A stretch of 60,234 nucleotides of DNA, taken from contig NZ_BMPI01000021.1 of NCBI RefSeq assembly GCF_014647515.1, forward strand, positions 104,074 through 164,307, given 5' to 3'. The stretch comes from Dactylosporangium sucinum. Lineage in GTDB: Bacteria; Actinomycetota; Actinomycetes; Mycobacteriales; Micromonosporaceae. Shown piece by piece: positions 44,234-52,137 of the stretch (position 1 is its first letter; the number at the start of each line of letters is the position of its first letter). The notes under the pieces are model-generated. The model worked only from the letters and a program-made list of their open reading frames with translations, ran no database searches and was not told where the DNA came from. The position numbers were made by a program, and so were the translations under genes.

Positions 44234-44742
44234 TGCCCGTCCCTCCGGTAGCCGAAGAAGGTGTAGCTGTCCACGCCGACGAGGTCCCCCCGTTGGTTGC
44301 GGTACTCCACGTCCACGACCCAGAACAACCCGGTGCCGAGCCGGGTCGTCTTCGGCTCGCTCACCGACCGCAGCACCTGGCTGGTGGTCATCGTGTCGCC
44401 TACCCGGACCGGCTCATGGAAGACCAGCGTGTTGTGCGAGACGATCGCCTCGGGCAGGCGCAGCCGCTCCTTGAGGTCGAAGTGCGCCTGCAGCGGCAGC
44501 AGTTCCAGGCCCCGGTCCGGTGCCCAGTGGTGTGGGCGGAACCAGGTGGAGAGCATCGTTGGCGGGGCGATCGGTCCGCCCGTGATCTCGGCCGCCGCGT
44601 CGGCGTCCCAGAACAGCGGGTTGCCGTTCTCCACCGAAGCGCATCCGGTCCAGATGTAGCCCTGCTCGACCGGAAACTCAGCCACCTGGGTGTACTGCGG
44701 TATGCCGACCAGTTCCTCGTACCATCGTTGCGGCCCGCTCAC
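44230..44742 (-). CDS. FAS1-like/MaoC N-terminal hotdog protein
   Basis: This 170-residue protein resembles the N-terminal FAS1-like dehydratase half of two-part hydratases (HTD2/MeaC/ChsH type): ASVENGNPLFWDADAAAE, GGPIAPPTMLSTW, HAHFDLKERL-like QAHFDLKERLRL, VVDVEYRNQRGDLVG. It lacks the catalytic Asp-His pair of the downstream partner, which fits a non-catalytic or acyl-binding subunit. GTG 44742 has ggagga 9 bases upstream. It couples to the catalytic subunit gene by a 4-base overlap. Confidence 0.83.
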   Translation of the reverse strand: MSGPQRWYEELVGIPQYTQVAEFPVEQGYIWTGCASVENGNPLFWDADAAAEITGGPIAPPTMLSTWFRPHHWAPDRGLELLPLQAHFDLKERLRLPEAIVSHNTLVFHEPVRVGDTMTTSQVLRSVSEPKTTRLGTGLFWVVDVEYRNQRGDLVGVDSYTFFGYRRDGQ

Positions 44743-44827
44743 GTCGTTGTTCCTCCATCCACTCCGTGTCCTGCCACGATGTGCCGTATCGTCCGGCGCG
44801 CTTCCCGCCCGGTGCCCCGCGTCGCGC

Positions 44828-46099
44828 TCAGACGGCACCCGCCTCGCGCAGCCTGGCGAGGTCGTCCGCGGTGAGCCCGAGTTCGCCGGAGAGCACCTCC
44901 TCGGTGTGCTCGCCGAGCCAGGGCACCCGCCGCTGCGGCCCGTCGGCGACCTTCGACAGCTTCACCGGGTTTCCGGGCACGAGCACCGGCTCGGGCTCCC
45001 CGTCGGGACGCGGCATCGCCACGAGCATGTTGCGTGCGCGCACATGCGGGTCCGCGACGACCTCCGCAGCGGTGAGGCACGCCCCGGCGGCGATGCCGGC
45101 CCCGGCGAGCAGTGCGCACGCCTGTGCCCTCGTGAGCCCGGCCGCCCACGCCTCGACGGCGGGGCGGACGACCTCCTCGAAGTGCGCAACCCAGCCCGTG
45201 CGCTCGGCGAAGCGCGGGTCGCTCGTCCATTCCGGCCTGCCGACCGTGCCGGCGAGTGCCGTGAACTGGTGTTCGCGCCCCACCTGCAGGACGAACCAGC
45301 CGTCGGACGCCCGGCAGGAATGCATGATCAACGGCGGTCCGCCGTCGTCGGACCGCATGCCCAGCGACCAGAAGTTGGTCACCAGGTCGGTGATCGCGAC
45401 GATCGAGTCGAACATGGACACGTCGAGGTACTGCCCGTGGCCGGTGCGGTCGCGGTGCCGCAGCGCCGCGAGGATGCCCACCGACGTGAACAGGGCGGCG
45501 CCGATGTCGGCGACGCCGCCCATGGGGGCGACGAGCGGCGGCCGGTCACCCTCACGGCGATACTCGTAGATCCCGGACATCGCCTCCACCACGGGGGCGT
45601 AGGCCGGCCAGGTGCGGTACGGCGACACACTGTCGCCGCCGAAGACGGTGTTGCCGAAGCCCGACACCGACACGTACACCACCCGCGGCCAGCGCCCGGC
45701 GAGGTCGCCGTAGCCGAGCCCGAGCCGGTCCATCGTGCCGGGCTTGAAGTTCTCGGCGACCACGTCGAAGCGACCGGCGAGCACGGTGAACAGTTCCCGG
45801 CCCTCGGGGTGCTTCAGGTCGAGCGTCACGCTGCGCTTGCCGAGGTTGTTGCGCAGGAACGTCGCTCCGACGTGTCGCCCGTCGGGATCGGTGATGCCTG
45901 GCCTGGAGGCACGGCCGGACTCCCCGCCGCGCGGACTCTCGACCTTCACCACGTCGGCGCCGAGGCGAGCCAGCAACTGGGTGGCGTACGGGAGTGCCTG
46001 CATCCCCTCGGCGGCCAGGACCCGCACGCCGTCCAGTGGCTTGCCGAAGTCGGCGGCGGCGGCGTTCGCGACCGCGCCGAGATCCAGGTGTGGCGGCAT
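44828..46099 (-). CDS. Family III CoA-transferase (CaiB/Frc type), operon copy
   Basis: The protein (423 residues) moves CoA between carboxylic acids through an aspartyl-CoA intermediate. Motifs include LARLGADVVKVESPRGGESGR, LGKRSVTLDLKHPEG, NFKPGTMDRLGLGY, YVSVSGFG and MGGVADIGAALFTSVGILAA; the conserved Asp is probably in the VADIG stretch. C-terminal PWLGEHTEEVL is typical. Donor and acceptor are unknown. ATG 46099 has aagggg 5 bases upstream. It lies 8 bases downstream of the ABC permease gene and upstream of the hotdog pair, so activation is followed by hydration of the same CoA ester (inference). Confidence 0.9.
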   Translation of the reverse strand: MPPHLDLGAVANAAAADFGKPLDGVRVLAAEGMQALPYATQLLARLGADVVKVESPRGGESGRASRPGITDPDGRHVGATFLRNNLGKRSVTLDLKHPEGRELFTVLAGRFDVVAENFKPGTMDRLGLGYGDLAGRWPRVVYVSVSGFGNTVFGGDSVSPYRTWPAYAPVVEAMSGIYEYRREGDRPPLVAPMGGVADIGAALFTSVGILAALRHRDRTGHGQYLDVSMFDSIVAITDLVTNFWSLGMRSDDGGPPLIMHSCRASDGWFVLQVGREHQFTALAGTVGRPEWTSDPRFAERTGWVAHFEEVVRPAVEAWAAGLTRAQACALLAGAGIAAGACLTAAEVVADPHVRARNMLVAMPRPDGEPEPVLVPGNPVKLSKVADGPQRRVPWLGEHTEEVLSGELGLTADDLARLREAGAV

Positions 46100-46107
46100 G
46101 GAACCCC

Positions 46108-47004
46108 TTAGTTGTCGGGTGCGCCGCGGTCCTCCGGCGCCCATGGGACGAGGAACCGGCTCACCCATCGGATGAGCTGGGCGAAGAGCACCCCGAAGAG
46201 CGCGACGAGGACGATCCCCACGAACATCTCGTCGTTGATGAACAGGTTGCGCGAGTTGAAGATGAGGTAACCCAGCCCGTCCTGACCGACGAGGAACTCG
46301 GCCGCGACGATGACCAGCACGGCGACCCCGGCCGCGACCCGCATCCCGACGAGCATCTGGGGCAGTGACGCGGGGAGCAGGACGTGCCGGAACATCTGCC
46401 AGCGACCCGCGCCGAAGACGACCGCGCTGTCGCGGTAGCCGATGGGCACGCTCATGATCGCGGCCATGGTGGCGATCCAGACGAAGAAGAAGACGGTCAC
46501 CGCCACCAGGGCGATCTGTGAGCGCTCGCCGAGGCCGAAGATGTTGAACAGGATCGGGAGCAGGGCGAGCTTCGGCACCACGTACAGCGCGTCGAGCGTG
46601 GGTTCAAGCGCCCGCCGGATGAGCGGAGCCCAGCCCATGAGCAGGCCGAGCACGGCGCCGGTGACCGAGCCGATCCCCCAGCCGAACAACACCCGGCGCA
46701 TCGTGGCGAACACGTCGTGCCACAGCACTCCCTCGGTGGACAGCCGCCATCCGGTCTGGGCGATGGTCACCGGCGTCGGGTAGAGCCTGGCATCGATCCA
46801 GCCGAGATCGGACGCGGCCTGCCAGAGCCCCAGCAACGCGATCGGGACCGCCACCGCCAGACTGATCTCCAGCGACTGGCGTCGGCGATGGGCCCGCTGC
46901 GGTTCCAGCTCGGACTGGCCGGGGCCGTAGGCGATGGTCCGCGTGGCCGTAGCGTCGGGCCCACGGCTGCCGTGCCCGGGCCGTCGCTCAGTTGTCATCG
47001 CCAT
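46108..47004 (-). CDS. NitT/TauT-type ABC transporter permease
   Basis: The permease subunit (298 residues) of the SsuC/TauC class has about six membrane helices and the EAA motif MRRVLFGWGIGSVTGAVLG then AGRWQMFRHVLLPASLPQML (G-P-like loop contacting the ATPase). ATG 47004 has gaggag upstream, and the gene overlaps the ATPase gene by 17 bases. Family members import sulfonates, nitrate, taurine, thiamine precursors and aromatic acids, so the class does not fix the substrate. Confidence 0.92.
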   Translation of the reverse strand: MAMTTERRPGHGSRGPDATATRTIAYGPGQSELEPQRAHRRRQSLEISLAVAVPIALLGLWQAASDLGWIDARLYPTPVTIAQTGWRLSTEGVLWHDVFATMRRVLFGWGIGSVTGAVLGLLMGWAPLIRRALEPTLDALYVVPKLALLPILFNIFGLGERSQIALVAVTVFFFVWIATMAAIMSVPIGYRDSAVVFGAGRWQMFRHVLLPASLPQMLVGMRVAAGVAVLVIVAAEFLVGQDGLGYLIFNSRNLFINDEMFVGIVLVALFGVLFAQLIRWVSRFLVPWAPEDRGAPDN

Positions 47005-47839
47005 CCCGCGCTCCTCGGTTGTCGCGTCCCGTCGCGTGTCCTGTGCGGGCCGGGCGCCGGTCGGCCGGCGCGCCCGGCACCGGCCGGAGTTGGCCACTGA
47101 CCTCGACCCGCAGGGTCTGCCACAGCTCGTTCTCCAGCGCGGAGAACTCCGCAGACAGCCGGATCTCGGGGCTGCGCGGGCGGTCGAACGGCACCGTGCG
47201 GTCCAGCAGGATCCGGCCCGGACGCGCGCTCATGACGACGACCCGGTCGGCGAGCAGGATCGCCTCGGACAGGCTGTGGGTCACGAAGAGCACGGTCCGC
47301 TGTTCGGTCTGGCAGATCTCGAGCAGCTCCTCCTGCAGCAGCGACCGCAACTGGGCGTCGAGGGCGGCGAACGGCTCGTCCATGAGCAGCACCTCGGGCT
47401 CGGCGGCCATCGCCCGCGCGATCGACACCCGCTGGCGCATGCCGCCGGAGAGGTTGTCCGGCCAGGCTCCGGCGAAGTCGGCCAGCCCCATCCGCTCCAG
47501 CCAGTAGCGTGCCCGCGCGTCGGCGGTCCTGCGGTCGACGCCCTGGACGTCCAGTCCGAAGCGCACGTTCTCCAACACCCGTTTCCACGGGTAGATGCCG
47601 TAGTCCTGAAAGATCATCGCTACCGGGTACGGCGAGCCGACGCGGATGTTGATGCGGCCGCCGCTCGGCCGTACCAGCCCCGCGACGGCGCGCAGCAGCG
47701 TGGACTTGCCGCAGCCGGACGGGCCGACGATGGAGACGAACTCGCCGGGCGCGACATCAAGGCTCACCGGTCCGAGCGCCTCCACCGTCCTCGACCCCCG
47801 GCCGAAGGTGCGAGTCAGGTCGCGGATCCCGATCTTCAC
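46988..47839 (-). CDS. NitT/TauT-type ABC transporter ATP-binding protein
   Basis: This ATPase (283 residues) has Walker A GPSGCGKSTLL (near 43-53), Q-loop FQDYGIYPW, signature NLSGGMRQRVSIARA, Walker B VLLMDEPFAALD and H-loop FVTHSLSEA. It powers the permease encoded downstream with a 17-base overlap. GTG 47839 gives the conventional start; the much longer open frame upstream has no domain. Confidence 0.94.
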   Translation of the reverse strand: MKIGIRDLTRTFGRGSRTVEALGPVSLDVAPGEFVSIVGPSGCGKSTLLRAVAGLVRPSGGRINIRVGSPYPVAMIFQDYGIYPWKRVLENVRFGLDVQGVDRRTADARARYWLERMGLADFAGAWPDNLSGGMRQRVSIARAMAAEPEVLLMDEPFAALDAQLRSLLQEELLEICQTEQRTVLFVTHSLSEAILLADRVVVMSARPGRILLDRTVPFDRPRSPEIRLSAEFSALENELWQTLRVEVSGQLRPVPGAPADRRPARTGHATGRDNRGARDGDDN

Positions 47840-47891
47840 AGGGTCACCCCCCAGCGGCGTGCCGGTTGCGGGCCGCGGTGCCGCAGCGCGC

Positions 47892-48170
47892 TCATTGCTG
47901 GGCCTCCGGCGGGTAGTCCACGACGATGTCCCGTCCGGCCAGTGGGCCACCGGCGAGTGCCGATGCCGCCATGGCACGCAGCTGCGACGCGGGGATGAGG
48001 CATTCACCGCAGGCTCCCGGTCCTGGCCTGACGGTGAGCCGGACGTTGCCGGCGGTCGTCACGACGTCCATCCGGTAGTTGTCGGCGGCGAACGCGGTGG
48101 CGATCCCGGCGAGCGCATCGGCCGCGGCGTCCCCGGCGCCCGCAGCGTCGTGCTCGGACTGTTGCGTCAT
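47892..48170 (-). CDS. Small CGEC-motif protein, partner of the UGSC fusion
   Basis: The 92-residue soluble protein has an acidic Ala-rich start (residues 1-30), then a compact domain with YRMDVVTTAGNVRLTVRPG, ACGECLIPASQLRAMAASAL and a C-terminal GRDIVVDYPPE. Cys54-Gly-Glu-Cys57 is a CxxC dithiol or metal site. I do not recognise a named family. ATG 48170 overlaps the stop of the UGSC-fusion gene by 4 bases and has gaaggga upstream, so the two are made together. A redox, metal or assembly role for the larger protein is inferred. Confidence 0.75.
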   Translation of the reverse strand: MTQQSEHDAAGAGDAAADALAGIATAFAADNYRMDVVTTAGNVRLTVRPGPGACGECLIPASQLRAMAASALAGGPLAGRDIVVDYPPEAQQ

Positions 48171-49873
48171 CTCGGCTTCCCTTCTGTTGTCGGCCGCCAC
48201 TGGTCGCCTACCGGCTCCGTCACGAGGTGATGGCTCTGGAACGGTGCGAAGAACCAGCTTTGCTGCATCCCGGTCGCGTGCACGTAGACGAGCCGGATCT
48301 GCTCCGGGGAGGCGACTGCCGCCGCCCGCAGCGTTTCGTGCGGCCCGGTGAGCCGCGCATAGAGCGAGGCGCGGATCGTGTCCTTGTCGGTGTACCCGCC
48401 GGCCGAGAGCACCGCGGCATGCTCGTGCCCGACGACGAAGAGGAACGGCCGGCCGGCGTAGAAGCTGGAGTCGGTCGCCACGTCGCGGTGCAGCCAGTTG
48501 ACGTGGCAGGCGGTGCGGGCCGCGAGCCCGAGCTGACCGAGCAGTTCCTCGGCGTCACGGCTGTGGCAGATGACCGACGACTGCCACACCGAGGCGTACA
48601 GGCTCACCGCGTCGGTGCCCGCGGGCAGACCCATCTCGGTCGTCAGCGGGGTCCACGGGCTGTCGTCCTCCGCCTCGCCGAAGCACCAGGAGTAGCGGCC
48701 CGGGTGGCCGAACGTCGACCGGTCGAACTTGCCGTGCACCGACCGGGCGCCGTTGCGTACCAGCAGCCGCAGCGCGCGGCCGATCGTCGCGTTGGCCCGG
48801 GTGCCCGGGCCGAGCGCGCCCTCGCCGCTGTTGAGCCCGATCCGGTCGCGCACCGGGCCGTGGACGATGACGATCTGCTGCGCGCCCGACAGCGTGGCGG
48901 TGTGGCCGTGCAGGTTGTACTCGGGCCGGCCCAGTGCCCGCGCGGCGGCGAGCACGACGGGGAAGTGTTCGGGCAGCGCCCCGGCCATGACGGCGTTGGC
49001 GGCGACGACCTCTGCGGTGACGGTCAGGTCGTTGCGGGTGGGAATCCGGAACACGACGTGCCCGGCCGGCAGGCCCACGGTGTCGAGCATCTGCGCCACC
49101 TTCGCCCGGGTCGGTACGACGACGGGGAGGCCGTCGGTCCAACCGCGCCCGTAGAACTCCGCGAGCGCGGCGTCGGCGGACCCGAACGTCTCGGGGTTCG
49201 GCGTCTCGGCCTCGGCGTGGGCGGTCGCTGCCGGAGTGGCGCCGTCGTGGGTCCGGGCCGGGCGTCCGGTGAACAGCAGGCGCTCGATCTCGGGGGCCAG
49301 CACGACAGCCCGCGCCTCGGTCTCCTCGGCGGTGAGGTTGCCGACCGGGAACTTCGTGACGGCGAACGGGTAGTCCGGCATCCCGGAGAGCCTGCGCATG
49401 TAGTCGACCGGGCTGACGAGCGCGTCGGCGATGATCGCGACCGACGGGATCCCCAGCGCCTCGAAGTCGATGGCGTCCCGGATCGTCCGGGAGGAGCAGG
49501 ACCCGCAGTCGCCGATCGCGGCGACCACGGCGTCGGCGGTGGCGGCGATCTCGGCGATGTCCTCGTCGGTGGCCGGGACGCTCACCGAGGGCTTGCGGTA
49601 GTGGCGCGCCTCCAGGTCCGGAAGGGACGCACCGAGGTGGCGGGCCACCGCCAACAGCAGCTCGCTGCCGTTGACCTTGCCGTTGCTCACCAATGCGACG
49701 CGGAGTCGGTCGCGGCGCACGGGCGCGGGCGCCATGCCGCGCTGCGCCGCCGGCGACATGCCGAGGGGCCGTACCACCTCGACTCGCGCCGTGCCCGGGT
49801 GGCCGGACGATGCGCCGGCGTCATCGTGGGGGCTGTCCACAGCGGCCTCCTCCTGGGTCGGGGTGTGTGCCAT
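48167..49873 (-). CDS. UGSC (seleno)protein family domain fused to an uncharacterised C-terminal domain
   Basis: The protein has 568 residues. After a 50-residue disordered head, residues 56-215 form a Rossmann-like domain (LRVALVSNGKVNGSELLL) with GDCGSCSSRTIRDAIDFE. Cys123-Gly-Ser-Cys126 occupies the place where relatives I know as the UGSC family carry selenocysteine; here the codon is TGC. Residues about 228-560 are a second domain (AEFYGRGWTDGLPVVVPT, ANAVMAGALPEHFPVVLAA, GPVRDRIGLNSGEGALGPG, RANATIGRALRLLV) that, as I recall, often occurs as a separate neighbouring protein. Reaction unknown; the CxxC suggests redox or thiol chemistry. ATG 49873 has ggtgagg upstream. It lies inside an ABC-transporter/CoA operon. 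Confidence 0.8.
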   Translation of the reverse strand: MAHTPTQEEAAVDSPHDDAGASSGHPGTARVEVVRPLGMSPAAQRGMAPAPVRRDRLRVALVSNGKVNGSELLLAVARHLGASLPDLEARHYRKPSVSVPATDEDIAEIAATADAVVAAIGDCGSCSSRTIRDAIDFEALGIPSVAIIADALVSPVDYMRRLSGMPDYPFAVTKFPVGNLTAEETEARAVVLAPEIERLLFTGRPARTHDGATPAATAHAEAETPNPETFGSADAALAEFYGRGWTDGLPVVVPTRAKVAQMLDTVGLPAGHVVFRIPTRNDLTVTAEVVAANAVMAGALPEHFPVVLAAARALGRPEYNLHGHTATLSGAQQIVIVHGPVRDRIGLNSGEGALGPGTRANATIGRALRLLVRNGARSVHGKFDRSTFGHPGRYSWCFGEAEDDSPWTPLTTEMGLPAGTDAVSLYASVWQSSVICHSRDAEELLGQLGLAARTACHVNWLHRDVATDSSFYAGRPFLFVVGHEHAAVLSAGGYTDKDTIRASLYARLTGPHETLRAAAVASPEQIRLVYVHATGMQQSWFFAPFQSHHLVTEPVGDQWRPTTEGKPR

Positions 49874-49882
49874 CGCTTCACC

Positions 49883-50800
49883 TCACCTTGGTTTCGTGTC
49901 GTCCTGGCGTGCGCCGGCTCCCGCGCCGGGCGCGACCCGAGCCGCCTCCTGCGCGAGCGCGACCAGGCCGGTCCCGAGTTCGACGAGCCGGTCGCCGGTC
50001 TGCTTGCCGTGGTGCAGCGGAACCATGAGCGCGATCTCGGGACCCCCCTGCGGGCCGAGGATCGGCACCGAGATGTGATTGACCCGGTAGGACGCTGCCG
50101 GGCGGATGTCGTCCAGGTGGTAGCCGTGCCGCCGCAGCGCCTGTCCGAGGTGGACGAGCAGTTCCGTGCTGATCCCCGCGGTCTCCAGGCGCTGTGCCCG
50201 GAGTTGCTGCGCGAGTTCGTGGTCGGGCGGCAGGTCGAGCCCGACCACGAAGCCCCGGTCGCGTGCCGTGGCGACGTCACCGAGCAGCCCGGGCATCTCC
50301 TCCGGGCCGACCGGCGGGTTCGCCGCCGCCATCCAGGCGTCGAATCGGCCCGGCGGATACCACGCCGACAGTGCCAGCCCGAACGGTGGCGCGAAGGGCA
50401 TCCGCACGCCCGACCGGGCGAGGCCGTGCAGCGGGTCGCCGAACCCGGAGCGGGACAGCACGACGAGCTGACCCTCGGCGACCGCCACGGCCACGCAGCC
50501 GACGTCGTACCCGGCGGCGAACCGGTCCATGAGCGGCCGGATCGGGCCGGTGTCCGGGAACCGCCCGAGCGCCGCCGAACCGGCGCCGATGAGCGTCGGA
50601 CCGAGGCTGTAGCAGCGCGTCGTCGGGTGCTGGAGGAGCCACCCGTCGTCGAGCAGCGTGCTGATGATGCTCAGCAGCGTGGCCTTGTTGATGCCGAGCT
50701 CCCGGGACAGCTCCGACAGGCCGAGCGCCTCGCCGGTGTGGCCGGCGAGGAACTCCATGACGGCCACGACGCGCGCGGTGGTGTTGGAACGTCTTGGCAT
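49883..50800 (-). CDS. IclR-family regulator
   Basis: The 305-residue protein has an N-terminal winged helix (ALGLSELSRELGINKATLLS) and the IclR effector domain (residues about 75-290, with MPFAPPFGLALSAW and ISVPILGPQGGPEIALMVPL). Such regulators sense small organic acids and often control their catabolic operons. It is embedded between the binding-protein gene (6 bases) and the UGSC-fusion gene (9 bases). The palindrome cggttgtatatgcaaccg at 51944-51961 is the likely operator (inference). Confidence 0.92.
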   Translation of the reverse strand: MPRRSNTTARVVAVMEFLAGHTGEALGLSELSRELGINKATLLSIISTLLDDGWLLQHPTTRCYSLGPTLIGAGSAALGRFPDTGPIRPLMDRFAAGYDVGCVAVAVAEGQLVVLSRSGFGDPLHGLARSGVRMPFAPPFGLALSAWYPPGRFDAWMAAANPPVGPEEMPGLLGDVATARDRGFVVGLDLPPDHELAQQLRAQRLETAGISTELLVHLGQALRRHGYHLDDIRPAASYRVNHISVPILGPQGGPEIALMVPLHHGKQTGDRLVELGTGLVALAQEAARVAPGAGAGARQDDTKPR

Positions 50801-50806
50801 ACCGAC

Positions 50807-51934
50807 CTAACCCTGGTGGCCGACGACCAGCTGGTACAGCGACCTGTCGACGACCCTCTCCTCGGGCAGCGGCGTGGCGTAGCGGATCGCACCGGTCTGC
50901 AGCCACACCTCCTGCATGGCCTTGGAGGTGCCCGCCCGGATCTCCCAGTCGAAGACCAGTGGCGGCGTGGACTTCAGCGTCTCGGGCTTGAGGTCGAGCA
51001 GCGGGGCGAGCTCGTTGAGAAAGTTCGCGTCGGCCTTGTAGTCGCCGGTGAAGTAGGTGCTGATGGTGCGGAAGTAGGCGCGCATGAACGCCACACCCAC
51101 GTCACGGTGCTCGCGGAGCAGCTTCGGGCCGTAGATCAGCCCGCCGAGCGGCTCGCCGGGCGGCTGTCCGCCGAGGAAGTTGTAGGTGGGGCGGTCGACA
51201 ACCTGGTTCCACGCGGGGGTGAGCAGCCAGGCAGCGTCGATGGCGCCGTTCTCCAGCGCGGTGAGCTGCTCGCTGGGCTTGAGCGTCTGGAACGTGACGT
51301 CCTTGACGGTGAGCCCGCCCTTGGCGAGGGCCTGGCTGATCGGGAGCAGGATCGTGCTGCCGATCCCGGCGGCCGAGCCGACCTTGCCGCCACGCAGTTT
51401 CGACATGTCGTTCTTGCCGACCGCCCACAGGCCACTCTTGGACTCCGGCGCCTCGCTGTAGTTGCCGGCGACCCAGCGGAGGTCATACCCCTGGTTCAGC
51501 GCGTTGTGAAACGACGCGTCCGGACCCGACTGCCAGGCGTCGAGCTGCCCGCTCGCGAGCAGGCTGAGCGCGTCGGCGGGTGGGACGATCTTGATCTCGA
51601 CGTCGAGGTTCTCCTTGGCGAACTCACCCTTCGCCTGCGCCCAGTACATCGGGCCCTGCAGCTCGGCGGACTTGGTGGTCAGCGCGATGACGAACTTCGT
51701 GCGCTCCTGCAGCGGCTGCGGCTCGGGGAATCCGGGCTTGCAGCGGGCGGCCTTGCGGGTCGGGCTCCGGTCGGCCGGGTCGGTCCATGCGTTCTCACAC
51801 CCGGCGACGGGATCGATCTTGCCGGTGACCGCGGGTCCCGCCGGGGCATCGGTGGTCTTCGTCTTGGACGCGCATCCTGCGGTGGCAAGGACGGCCACCA
51901 GTAACGGCGCTACATACCTCAAGGTCTTTCCCAC
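50807..51934 (-). CDS. NitT/TauT-type ABC transporter binding lipoprotein
   Basis: The protein has 375 residues: lipoprotein signal VGKTLRYVAPLLVAVLATAGC (lipobox ATAGC), then an NMT1/SsuA-like bilobal domain. Typical features are GPMYWAQAKGEFAKENLDVE, ALSLLASGQLDAWQSGPDAS, KVGSAAGIGSTILLPISQAL and ALENGAIDAAWLLTP. It captures the operon substrate outside the cell. Two extra Cys residues in the region after the lipid anchor (GCENAW, RCKPG) may form a disulfide. GTG 51934 has ggaggg upstream; TTG 51958 would place the operator inside the gene. It is first in the nine-gene operon. Confidence 0.92.
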   Translation of the reverse strand: MGKTLRYVAPLLVAVLATAGCASKTKTTDAPAGPAVTGKIDPVAGCENAWTDPADRSPTRKAARCKPGFPEPQPLQERTKFVIALTTKSAELQGPMYWAQAKGEFAKENLDVEIKIVPPADALSLLASGQLDAWQSGPDASFHNALNQGYDLRWVAGNYSEAPESKSGLWAVGKNDMSKLRGGKVGSAAGIGSTILLPISQALAKGGLTVKDVTFQTLKPSEQLTALENGAIDAAWLLTPAWNQVVDRPTYNFLGGQPPGEPLGGLIYGPKLLREHRDVGVAFMRAYFRTISTYFTGDYKADANFLNELAPLLDLKPETLKSTPPLVFDWEIRAGTSKAMQEVWLQTGAIRYATPLPEERVVDRSLYQLVVGHQG

Positions 51935-51943
51935 GCGACCCTC

Positions 51944-51961
51944 CGGTTGTATATGCAACCG
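51944..51961. promoter_or_regulatory. Candidate IclR operator
   Basis: cggttgtatatgcaaccg is palindromic except for one central pair. It lies about 10 bases upstream of the binding-protein GTG and downstream of the predicted transcription start, where a bound protein would block elongation. Its TTGTATATGCAA core resembles IclR-family sites in general form. Confidence 0.6.
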
Positions 51962-51978
51962 ACGTGGCTGCGGGACCG

Positions 51979-52007
51979 ATCGTAGGGTCGGCCCCGTAGT
52001 CGGTCAA
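51979..52007 (-). promoter_or_regulatory. Promoter of the nine-gene operon
   Basis: On the minus strand TTGACC (52007-52002) and TACGAT (51984-51979) are separated by 17 bases, a good sigma-70-type pair. The -35 overlaps the palindrome tcaagcgtttgcttga, and the IclR-site candidate lies between the start point and the ribosome site. Confidence 0.65.
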
Positions 52008-52019
52008 GCGTTTGCTTGA
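52004..52019. promoter_or_regulatory. Palindromic operator overlapping the operon -35
   Basis: tcaagcgtttgcttga has perfect 6-base arms around a 4-base centre and covers the -35 hexamer of the minus-strand promoter. It is related in sequence to the CAAGCGCTTG site 105 bases away before the divergent CoA-transferase gene. Confidence 0.6.
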
Positions 52020-52090
52020 TTTCGTCCGATGCCCCGGCAGCGGCCCGTCCCCGCGCCGTCCGCCTCGATCGCTTGCCGCAGACCGCGCTG

Positions 52091-52137
52091 TTGACGAGGC
52101 GGAGCCACACTGCCTACCCTTCGACCAAGCGCTTGCT
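52091..52137 (+). promoter_or_regulatory. Promoter with KstR2-type operator, divergent side
   Basis: TTGACG (52091-52096) and TACCCT (52115-52120) are 18 bases apart. Immediately downstream, accaagcgcttgct (52124-52137) matches AnCAAGnnCTTGnT, the pattern I know for TetR-type KstR2 regulators of acyl-CoA catabolism, and would cover the transcription start. The leader to the CoA-transferase ATG would be about 420 bases. Confidence 0.6.

Noticed and set aside
48167..49873. Selenocysteine insertion in the UGSC-type protein
   Set aside because: The codon at the first position of the motif is TGC, not TGA, so this is the cysteine form; no SECIS-like element was looked for further.
48227..51904. 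1225-codon plus-strand open frame across the UGSC operon
   Set aside because: Its translation is Arg/Gly/Val-rich without motifs; the opposite strand encodes five proteins with clear families or coupled starts.
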